64,000 nt of DNA from Fundicoccus culcitae. GTDB lineage: Bacteria; Bacillota; Bacilli; Lactobacillales; Aerococcaceae. The notes beneath the pieces were generated by a model that worked only from the letters and a program-made list of their open reading frames with translations, searched no databases and had not been told where the DNA came from. The position numbers and the translations under genes were made by a program. Location of the stretch: NCBI RefSeq assembly GCF_024661895.1, contig NZ_CP102453.1:2852001-2916000 (forward strand), written 5' to 3'. Position 1 is the stretch's first letter, and each line of letters starts with the position of its first letter. Shown in pieces: positions 9,155 through 15,839 of the stretch.

Positions 9155-10321
9155 ATGTACGATTTTGATAAGTTTGTCGATAGAAAAGGCACATGGTCAA
9201 TGAAGTGGGATGCACCATCCTTAGAAGAAACATTTGGTAATACGGAAGTTTTACCCTTATGGGTAGCGGATATGGATTTTCCCGTAGCACCAGCCATTAA
9301 AGAAGCCCTTCAAAAAATTGTTGATCATGGTATTTTTGGTTACACGGTTACTGATGAAGCTAATGAAGCTTTAGCTGGTTGGATGGAGCGTAGACATAAT
9401 TGGAAATTTGATCCAAAAGTAATTGTCAATACACCAGGAATTGTTTTTGCTCTAAATGTGGCTGTCCAAACTTATTCACGTCCAGGGGATAAAGTACTTA
9501 TTCAAAGCCCTGTGTACTATCCATTTACTAACGCAATTGTTAATAATGGTCGTAAAGTCGTTTCAAATGACATGGTTAAAGAGGGTGATAACTTTGTCCT
9601 TGATCTAACTGATTTTGAAGTGAAGGCAAAAGATCCAAACACAAGCATGTTTATTATGTGTTCGCCACACAACCCCTTAAGTAAAGTATTTACAGCGGAT
9701 GAATTGAAAAAAATGTTGGATATAGCTTTTGAAAATGATTTAACCGTCGTAGTTGATGAAATTCATGGGGACTTAATTATGCCAGGTGTTGAATATACTA
9801 CCGTAGGTAATTTAGGTGCGGAATATGCTAATAAGGTTATTACATGTTTAGCTCCAAGTAAATCCTTTAACTTAGCTGGTATTCAATGGTCAGGCATTGT
9901 TATTCCAGATGAAAAATTGCGTCACCAATTCAGCCGTTCTTTAGACCAATTAGGTTACGGCATGTATAATCCATTTTCTTATGCAGCAACAGTAGCGGCT
10001 TACAATGATTCAGAAGACTGGTTGAATGAAGTTATCGACTATGTATACAAAAACTACTTATACTTGAAAGAAACGTTAGAAAGTGAACTAGATGTTCATG
10101 TGTTAGATTTAGAAGCAACCTATTTAGCCTTTGTTGATTTTAGTCGTTATGGTCTAACGCAAAAGGAATTGGAAAACAAGGTTATTAATGAGGCAAAAGT
10201 GGGATTAGATAGTGGAACTTGGTTTGGTGAAAATGGTGCAGGGTTTATGCGTTTCAACTTAGCTTGTTCACGTTCTACCTTAGAAGAAGCTGTCAGTCGT
10301 GTTGTAAAAGTTTTTAAATAA
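9155..10321 (+). CDS. patB: PLP-dependent C-S beta-lyase (MalY/PatB family)
   Basis: Cleaves cystathionine or other cysteine S-conjugates to a thiol, pyruvate and ammonia, using pyridoxal phosphate in the cytoplasm. 388 residues, normal for the family. Fold type I motifs are present: VADMDFPVAP near the N-terminus, PHNP (N173 region), DEIHGD (D201) and the PLP lysine in APSKSFNLAG (K236). AGGAG lies before the ATG. It is first in an operon with an M20 deacylase, a YfcC transporter and RidA. RidA detoxifies the aminoacrylate this enzyme class releases. Related lyases may be called aminotransferases in databases; the PatB/MalY assignment is strong, the substrate is inferred. Confidence 0.87.
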   Translation: MYDFDKFVDRKGTWSMKWDAPSLEETFGNTEVLPLWVADMDFPVAPAIKEALQKIVDHGIFGYTVTDEANEALAGWMERRHNWKFDPKVIVNTPGIVFALNVAVQTYSRPGDKVLIQSPVYYPFTNAIVNNGRKVVSNDMVKEGDNFVLDLTDFEVKAKDPNTSMFIMCSPHNPLSKVFTADELKKMLDIAFENDLTVVVDEIHGDLIMPGVEYTTVGNLGAEYANKVITCLAPSKSFNLAGIQWSGIVIPDEKLRHQFSRSLDQLGYGMYNPFSYAATVAAYNDSEDWLNEVIDYVYKNYLYLKETLESELDVHVLDLEATYLAFVDFSRYGLTQKELENKVINEAKVGLDSGTWFGENGAGFMRFNLACSRSTLEEAVSRVVKVFK

Positions 10322-10347
10322 AAAATTAAAATAATAGGAGATGCATT

Positions 10348-11559
10348 ATGAGTTTAAATGAAACAATTTTAGCCTTGCTCGATCAATATAATGAAGAAGC
10401 TATTGAAGTTCGTCATTATTTACATAGACACCCGGAGTTATCTTCTAAAGAATTTGAAACTAGCAAATACTTGAAGGCATTCATGACTAATCTTGGTTAT
10501 GAAATTGAAGCAGTTGAACCGGATGAAATAAGCGCTGGTACTGGATTTACAGCTACATTAGATACAGGTCGTCCTGGTAAAACGATTGGTTTGCGCGCTG
10601 ATATTGATGCTTTACCTGTTCAAGAGACAGAAAGAAACTTAGCTAATGAACGTATTGTTCGCTCTGAAAATGATGGTGTGATGCATGCATGTGGGCATGA
10701 CGGACATATGACAACCTTGTTATATGCTGCTAAAATCCTAAAACAACTAGAAGATAAATTATCTGGAAAAGTAATCTTTATTTTTGAAGAAGCCGAAGAA
10801 ACAAACGACGGTTTACCTGCTATGTTACGTCATTTAGAAGGTCGTGGTATTGATGCAATCTATGGAAACCACTTGGCTGCCTTTTTAGAATCAGGAAAAG
10901 TTTCAGCCGATCCCGGTCCTGTTATGGCTGCTGCTGCCGTAATTAATTTTGAAGTGGTTGGAAAAGGTGGACATGGTTCAAGACCTGACTTAGCGGTGAA
11001 CCCATTATTTGCTGGTGTCGATATCTTGAATAGCATTAATATCGCTTGGAATAACCAAATCAATGTTGAAGAGACTGTTACTTTAGGTCTGACTCAATTT
11101 CATGTTGGCGAACTACATAATGTATTTGCTGACCGCGCTAAAATTGGTGGTACATTACGTTACTTTAATGTTGAGGAAGGTACAAAAGCATATAATACGT
11201 TGATGAAAGTTGCTAATGGCGTTGCGGCTGTTCATAATTGTACGATTGTTGAAGCACCTAGCGCTGGACCAGCTACAATCCCTGTTATTAATGATGAAGC
11301 TTTAGCTGCACAAGTTAAAAGTGGGGTTGAAGAATTATTCCCTGGACATCTTGCAGAAAATGTTAAATGGTATGCCTCTGAATCATTTTCACATTTTAGT
11401 AAAATTGCACCTTCTGTCTTCTCATTTATAGGTACTAAAAATGAAGAACTAGGTAGTGGGGCAGAACATCATAATGAGTACTTTGATATTGATGATGCTT
11501 CATTAAGATATGGTATTGGTACAATGGTTAAATTTACAGTAGATAATTTAGCTAATTAA
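10348..11559 (+). CDS. M20 family amidohydrolase / N-acyl-amino-acid deacylase
   Basis: Dinuclear metal hydrolase of the HipO/AbgB-like M20D type, removing an acyl or peptide-like group from amino acid conjugates. 403 residues. Metal-site motifs are visible: HRHPELS near residue 26, GLRADIDALPV, HACGHDGHM and EEAEET; the dimerisation segment contains GKGGHGSRPD. AGGAG lies nine bases before the ATG, 26 bases after the lyase. With a C-S lyase upstream and RidA downstream, a likely substrate is an N-acyl cysteine S-conjugate; that is inference, and other N-acyl amino acids are possible. Confidence 0.85.
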   Translation: MSLNETILALLDQYNEEAIEVRHYLHRHPELSSKEFETSKYLKAFMTNLGYEIEAVEPDEISAGTGFTATLDTGRPGKTIGLRADIDALPVQETERNLANERIVRSENDGVMHACGHDGHMTTLLYAAKILKQLEDKLSGKVIFIFEEAEETNDGLPAMLRHLEGRGIDAIYGNHLAAFLESGKVSADPGPVMAAAAVINFEVVGKGGHGSRPDLAVNPLFAGVDILNSINIAWNNQINVEETVTLGLTQFHVGELHNVFADRAKIGGTLRYFNVEEGTKAYNTLMKVANGVAAVHNCTIVEAPSAGPATIPVINDEALAAQVKSGVEELFPGHLAENVKWYASESFSHFSKIAPSVFSFIGTKNEELGSGAEHHNEYFDIDDASLRYGIGTMVKFTVDNLAN

Positions 11560-11586
11560 AATTATTTTATTCATTAGGAGAAACGT

Positions 11587-12978
11587 ATGACAGAGACAAA
11601 ACCAAAAAGAAAATTTAAAATACCCCATCTATTATGGATTATGGTAGGCTTATTGATATTTGCCGTTGCACTAACATACATTATTCCAGCAGGCCAATAT
11701 GCAAAAGACGCAGCTGGAAATATTTTACAAGATCAATTCACATTTTTAGATGCACAAACACCTGTAAATTTATTTGATATGCTAATGCTATTAATGGATG
11801 GTTTGGTTAGTCAAGCGGTTGTCATCTTTACCGTTATGGCTACAGGTGCTTCAATTACTGTGTTACTAGAAACGGGTGCTATCGACGATGTATTAGATTG
11901 GGCGATTTATAAACTTCAAAATTTTGGAGTTGTTCCACTTATTTCCATTATGTTTATTATTATGACATATATTGGTGGATTTGCTGGGTCTGATGCTTTG
12001 GTTGCTATGGTTCCAATTGGCGTATTGTTTGCCAAAAGACTAAAACTTGCTCCTATTGTTGCTTTAGGTATTACACTTTTCCCTTCTATGATTGGTTTTG
12101 GGACAGGTCCTACAACAGCTGCTACGCCACAAATGATCGCTGGTGTACAACCTTATTCTGGCTTTTTTGTTCGTTTGTTAATTATGAATATATTTATGGT
12201 TATTGGCTTAGTTTTCCTATTACGTTATGTAAAGAAAATTCAAGCGAATCCTGAAAATTCGATTATGTATGCAGTTGTTGGGGATTTTACACAAACAAAT
12301 GGTGATGAACCAGTTGAAGAAACAACAACTACCTTAAATAAACGTAGTATGCTAACGGTTATCTTATTTTTATTACAGTTTGTATTTATTGTTATTTATG
12401 GTATGACCGGTGAAGGAAATATTTTGTCATTCATGACCGCAGCCAATTTAGTAACTGCCATTGTAATGGGGATATCTAGTGGGATGACCATGGATGAAAT
12501 TGGAAATAATGTAGCCAAAGGTATAAGTCAAATGGGCTTTATTGCTTTTATTATTGGTTTAGCGGGGGCTTTCACCTTAATTTTACGTACAGGGAATATT
12601 ATGGATACCATCGTGTATGCAGCAACGATTCCTTTATCTAAGATTAGTGGAGGCTGGGCAAACATTGGTATCATGCTAATTGTTTCGTTGTTAAACTTTA
12701 TTATTCCATCAGCTGCAAGTAAAGCTGCTATTTTGATTCCAACGATAATGCCTATTACAAATGCCTTAGGAATTTCAGCTCAAGCAGCTGTACAAGCCTT
12801 TATGTTTGGAAATGGATTTACCATTTTAATCTCACCTGTGTTAGGATGGACATTAGGATCACTAGAAGCTGCTGAGGTTCCATATGATCGTTGGGTTCGT
12901 TGGGTGACACCTATCATTGTCGTATTCATGATAGTTGCTGCTGTCATTCTATACATCTTAACCTTATTAAACTGGTAG
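11587..12978 (+). CDS. YfcC family transporter
   Basis: Integral membrane transporter of the YfcC/DcuC-like ion transporter group, 463 residues with about 12 hydrophobic segments. It begins PHLLWIMVGLLIFAVALTYIIPAGQY, typical of this family, and has an internal polar loop at about 225-250 between two halves. AGGAG lies upstream of the ATG. YfcC proteins are often encoded beside M20 peptidases. Here it is most likely the importer feeding the deacylase and lyase. Transport direction and substrate are inferred from the operon only. Confidence 0.83.
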   Translation: MTETKPKRKFKIPHLLWIMVGLLIFAVALTYIIPAGQYAKDAAGNILQDQFTFLDAQTPVNLFDMLMLLMDGLVSQAVVIFTVMATGASITVLLETGAIDDVLDWAIYKLQNFGVVPLISIMFIIMTYIGGFAGSDALVAMVPIGVLFAKRLKLAPIVALGITLFPSMIGFGTGPTTAATPQMIAGVQPYSGFFVRLLIMNIFMVIGLVFLLRYVKKIQANPENSIMYAVVGDFTQTNGDEPVEETTTTLNKRSMLTVILFLLQFVFIVIYGMTGEGNILSFMTAANLVTAIVMGISSGMTMDEIGNNVAKGISQMGFIAFIIGLAGAFTLILRTGNIMDTIVYAATIPLSKISGGWANIGIMLIVSLLNFIIPSAASKAAILIPTIMPITNALGISAQAAVQAFMFGNGFTILISPVLGWTLGSLEAAEVPYDRWVRWVTPIIVVFMIVAAVILYILTLLNW

Positions 12979-13016
12979 TAACCCTAGGATTCTAAAAAAT
13001 AGAAAAGGATGATTTG

Positions 13017-13388
13017 ATGAAAAAAGTTCAAACAAATAATGCACCCCAAGCCGTTGGTCCATACTCACAAGCGATTGATACCGGAAACGTCGTGTATCTA
13101 TCTGGGCAATTAGGTTTAACCGCTGAAGGTGAAATGGTAAGTGGCGTTGTCGAACAAACCCATCAAGCCTTTAAAAATATGATGGCTGTTTTAGAAGAAG
13201 CAGGCTTAGGGTTAGAAAATGTTGTTAAAACCTTAGTCTTATTAGATGACATTGCCGATTTTCAACGAGTGAATGAAGTATACGGTCAATATTTCAAAGA
13301 ACCATATCCAGCTCGTTCAGCCTTTGCCGTTAAAAATTTACCTTTAGGTGGATTAGTTGAGATTGAGGTTATTGCTGTTCGGAATTAA
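13017..13388 (+). CDS. ridA: RidA family reactive-enamine deaminase
   Basis: Hydrolyses 2-aminoacrylate and related enamines or imines to keto acids. 123 residues, exactly family size. It contains the family segments [21 protein letters not shown], the conserved arginine in [10 protein letters not shown] and the end [12 protein letters not shown] start at ATG 13017 with AAAGGATG upstream; a TTG at 13014 is less likely. As last gene after a PLP C-S lyase its role is coherent: lyases of this kind release 2-aminoacrylate. Confidence 0.92.
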   Translation: MKKVQTNNAPQAVGPYSQAIDTGNVVYLSGQLGLTAEGEMVSGVVEQTHQAFKNMMAVLEEAGLGLENVVKTLVLLDDIADFQRVNEVYGQYFKEPYPARSAFAVKNLPLGGLVEIEVIAVRN

Positions 13389-13415
13389 TCGAATATACTA
13401 GACAACAAGCTATTA

Positions 13416-13430
13416 GCAGAGATATTTATT
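13416..13430 (-). repeat. 15-bp dispersed motif, copy in the ridA 3' region
   Basis: GCAGAGATATTTATT, the reverse complement of AATAAATATCTCTGC. It lies between the ridA stop and the terminator at 13437. Other copies are at 18811, 25658, 29411, 39375, 39566, 44021 and 58561. Confidence 0.7.
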
Positions 13431-13436
13431 AGAATT

Positions 13437-13481
13437 AAAAAACCACACTCACTGATTGAAAATCAGCCAAGTGTGGTTTTT
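13437..13481. terminator. Bidirectional terminator between ridA and the tRNA gene
   Basis: AACCACACT pairs with AGTGTGGTT, with an inner CTGATT/AATCAG stem. A T-run follows on the + strand and an A-run precedes, so it can serve ridA and the opposing tRNA transcript. Confidence 0.8.
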
Positions 13482-13491
13482 ATTAGGTTTA

Positions 13492-13564
13492 TGCCGGATG
13501 CAGGATTTGAACCTGTGACCTCCGCGTTACGAGTGCGATGCTCTACCTGCTGAGCTAATCCGGC
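13492..13564 (-). tRNA. tRNA-Thr(CGT)
   Basis: On the minus strand the acceptor GCCGGAT pairs with ATCCGGC, the D arm is GCTC/GAGC, the anticodon loop is CTCGTAA giving anticodon CGT (codon ACG), and the T loop is TTCAAAT. CCA is not encoded. Two A-C mismatches appear, at the loop-closing pair of the anticodon stem and at the outer pair of the T stem. The cloverleaf is otherwise intact. Confidence 0.9.
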
Positions 13565-13796
13565 AGACTAAAAAGTAGAACAAAAGCTATTATATAATAG
13601 AAAGGCGCGTTTGTAAAGGTGGATAATTCCGATTTATAGCTAATAATGGGTATATCTTAATATTTAAATATAATTATTACTCATTATTAGATAATTTTAA
13701 TTTATAAGTTTTGCGCTATTAATAGCCTTAACAACGATTATTTGGTAAACTAAATATGAGAGAATAGGCAAATAAAATTAGAAAGTGTGTAATTAT

Positions 13797-14378
13797 ATGA
13801 ATGAAACATTAAATACATCCATAGACTTGGCTAAGTATCAAGATCAGTTAGAAGTCTATGAAAAAGAAGTTATTTCAACATGGGTGGATGAAGATGAAGA
13901 TATTGAATTAACCGCTGAAAGATACAAACAACTAAATAATATTATGCAACCCATGTACAACCTTATTTTATCTTATTCCAAATACTTTTCAATTCGAAAA
14001 GATTATGGAACGGGCATTGAATTAACTATGATTGAAGCCCATATTTTGCAAGATATTACAGATCCGGAATATCAAACGGCTTCGGCTCTAGCCAAAAAGT
14101 GGAAAAGAACACGTAGTGCTATTTCGCAAATTATTACCAAACTTGAAAACAAACAATTGATTGAAAGAACGGCTAACCCTTCTGACCGAAAATCGTATGA
14201 TTTGAAATTAACGCCTCTAGGACAAGAAACAGCGCTGGCTCATAGTCGCTATGATAATGTCGATATTGTTAAGACGCATAAAAAACTTTTCAAAAAATTC
14301 TCTCCGGTTGAAATGGCTGCTTTTTTTGCCATTTGTGAGTCATACAATGAAATTCTCGAGGAAAACCAAAACCTTTAG
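13797..14378 (+). CDS. MarR family transcriptional regulator
   Basis: DNA-binding regulator with a winged helix at about residues 95-145 (TASALAKKWKRTRSAISQII, then the wing around NPSDRKSYDLKLT). The protein is 193 residues from ATG 13797, somewhat long for MarR because of an extra N-terminal helix region of about 40 residues. A GTG at 13785 in frame is possible. No partner gene is adjacent: the tRNA lies upstream and convergent genes downstream, so its target is unknown. Confidence 0.82.
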   Translation: MNETLNTSIDLAKYQDQLEVYEKEVISTWVDEDEDIELTAERYKQLNNIMQPMYNLILSYSKYFSIRKDYGTGIELTMIEAHILQDITDPEYQTASALAKKWKRTRSAISQIITKLENKQLIERTANPSDRKSYDLKLTPLGQETALAHSRYDNVDIVKTHKKLFKKFSPVEMAAFFAICESYNEILEENQNL

Positions 14379-14459
14379 GCAATAGCTATAGTAGTTGGTC
14401 AATCATGAAGATATTTTTGTGAGATTTACCAGCCTTATTAACAATTAAGCTAATAATAG

Positions 14460-14530
14460 CACCAAAATCCGAACAACAAATAATAGCGGGACCGTTCTTA
14501 ACGCTATCATTTAATGTCCGGATTTTGGTG
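14460..14530. other. Long imperfect hairpin between convergent genes
   Basis: CACCAAAATCCG (14460-14471) pairs perfectly with CGGATTTTGGTG (14519-14530), and the inner arms AATAATAGCG and CGCTATCATT continue the stem. T-runs are weak, so it may be a bidirectional terminator or a repeat. A similar structure with AAATCCG/CGGATTT ends occurs at 56488-56560. Confidence 0.55.
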
Positions 14531-14550
14531 TTGAAAAACATATTCCCTAG

Positions 14551-14865
14551 TTATTTTAGCAACATCCAGCCATAAGCAACGATTAAACTAATGATGGTAC
14601 GGATAGCTATGTGGCTCCATTGGAGGCTGTTTGTAAGGTAACCATTCAGGATAGCAACGACTACTAAGAGACCGAGTGCTAGTGGAAGACCCCAATTTGG
14701 TATGTTTGGGAGTAGGGCGATTAATAGACCAATCGCAGCGATAAAATAAAACACGTGCCAGTAGAAAAAGCCATTTAAGCGGATATCCATGAATGCAGCA
14801 ATCAAGGTCAGGACAGCATAGGCAATAATGAAGCTATAGATTAGGATAGAAAATAGTTGATGCAT
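14551..14865 (-). CDS. Small membrane protein (104 aa), paralogue of the gene at 15388
   Basis: Function not recognised. 104 residues with about four hydrophobic segments and a terminal LLK. It shares the stretch IALLPNIPNWGL and its overall layout with the 104-residue protein at 15388-15702 (IALLPGMPDWML), so the two are paralogues. It starts three bases after the stop of the MerR gene, so both are co-transcribed and it is a candidate target or partner of that regulator. Confidence 0.7.
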   Translation of the reverse strand: MHQLFSILIYSFIIAYAVLTLIAAFMDIRLNGFFYWHVFYFIAAIGLLIALLPNIPNWGLPLALGLLVVVAILNGYLTNSLQWSHIAIRTIISLIVAYGWMLLK

Positions 14866-14868
14866 AAA

Positions 14869-15252
14869 TTAGTCCTCTTTTCTAAGTAAATTTAATTTTT
14901 CTTCAATGCGTTGGAGCAGTTGTTGCGCTTGCTGTAAGGATGCGATTTTTTCATCTATAAGTTGGGTTTTATTTGTTACAAGTTGTTTGATGTTACTTAA
15001 ATCGTCAAGTTCAATTTGATAGACACTTTCGAGTGTTTGGTATTTATCGTCTAGCTTGAGTAATTCGAGAATTTCGTCTAAGGAAAATAGTCCGGCTTTT
15101 AAGACTTGAATCATTTCTAGCGTTTCGATATCTGATGCTTGGTAGTGGCGATGTTTACCTTGTCTGATTGGGCTAACGAGTCCAATGCGATCATAGTAGC
15201 GTAGTGTATCAATATTAATACCGGTCAACTGGCTTACTTCACCAATCTTCAA
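14869..15252 (-). CDS. MerR family transcriptional regulator
   Basis: 127 residues starting at a TTG codon with GGAGGG six bases upstream; an upstream ATG gives an N-terminus that does not fit the family. The protein opens KIGEVSQLTGINIDTLRYYDRIGLVSP, a textbook MerR winged helix (about 1-70), followed by a long coiled-coil dimerisation helix (about 75-125). There is no recognisable metal or drug-binding domain. Its own promoter has the 19-bp spacer and central dyad characteristic of MerR activation. It is co-transcribed with the small membrane protein at 14551. Confidence 0.88.
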   Translation of the reverse strand: MKIGEVSQLTGINIDTLRYYDRIGLVSPIRQGKHRHYQASDIETLEMIQVLKAGLFSLDEILELLKLDDKYQTLESVYQIELDDLSNIKQLVTNKTQLIDEKIASLQQAQQLLQRIEEKLNLLRKED

Positions 15253-15276
15253 CTCTATCCCTCCGTTCTTGACTAT

Positions 15277-15307
15277 AGTATACAACCTGAAGTTGACTTC
15301 AGGTCAA
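15277..15307 (-). promoter_or_regulatory. MerR-type promoter with 19-bp spacer
   Basis: On the minus strand TTGACC (-35) and TATACT (-10) are 19 bp apart, and the spacer contains the perfect dyad ACCTGAAGT-CA-ACTTCAGGT (plus 15285-15304). This overlong spacer with a central palindrome is the hallmark of promoters untwisted by MerR activators. Confidence 0.85.
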
Positions 15308-15359
15308 GCTAGTTTTGGATGAAATTTTTTTATGATTGTTGCAGTGATATTTGTTTAAA

Positions 15360-15388
15360 CAAAAAAACTTCTCTAGCACGAGAAGTTT
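15360..15388 (-). terminator. Intrinsic terminator after the 15388 gene
   Basis: On the minus strand AACTTCTC pairs with GAGAAGTT across a six-base loop and is followed by a run of T. Confidence 0.8.
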
Positions 15389-15702
15389 TATTTCATTGCC
15401 CAGTAGACTACGATTAAGGTGGTAAATACGATTAGGGTTATGATGCGGGGGATGTTGAGGTTTTTGGTTATTGCACCTTTGACGACCCTTCCTTGGATGA
15501 TGAGAAATAAGCCTAAGAGTAACATCCAATCGGGCATGCCAGGGAGTAGGGCTATTAGTGCGATAATGCCGCCTAAGTAGTTGATGGGATGCCACATTAT
15601 TTTGAAGCCATCTGAGAGTAGTTCAGTGGTTGTGGTGGCTAATACAAAGTTCGCATAGACGATAACGATAATATAGATAGCGATTGTCAGTAGTTGATCC
15701 AT
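15388..15702 (-). CDS. Small membrane protein (104 aa), paralogue of the gene at 14551
   Basis: Function not recognised. Starting at the ATG at 15702 (GAAGG eight bases upstream) it is 104 residues, the same length as its paralogue. It has about four hydrophobic segments. The shared motif is IALLPGMPDWMLLL. It has its own terminator and its own promoter with an 18-bp spacer, so it is a separate transcript beside the MerR operon and may belong to the same regulon. Confidence 0.7.
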   Translation of the reverse strand: MDQLLTIAIYIIVIVYANFVLATTTTELLSDGFKIMWHPINYLGGIIALIALLPGMPDWMLLLGLFLIIQGRVVKGAITKNLNIPRIITLIVFTTLIVVYWAMK

Positions 15703-15732
15703 TGGCACACCTTCTTTTCTTTGGTTTTATAT

Positions 15733-15762
15733 AGTATACAAGTCTGACCTAGGTCTGCTCAA
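15733..15762 (-). promoter_or_regulatory. Promoter with long spacer and palindrome, possible MerR target
   Basis: Minus-strand TTGAGC and TATACT are 18 bp apart with the palindrome GACCTAGGTC inside the spacer. The layout resembles the MerR promoter at 15277, but the half-sites differ. Confidence 0.6.
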
Positions 15763-15839
15763 GTAATATAAATAGATACAAAAAAACTTCTACTCTGTGA
15801 GATAGACTCAAAGAGTAGAAGTTGAAAGTTATTCAATGA

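Noticed and set aside
15299-15595. Minus-strand frame overlapping the 15388 gene
   Set aside because: It overlaps a well-supported membrane protein in another frame and crosses its terminator.
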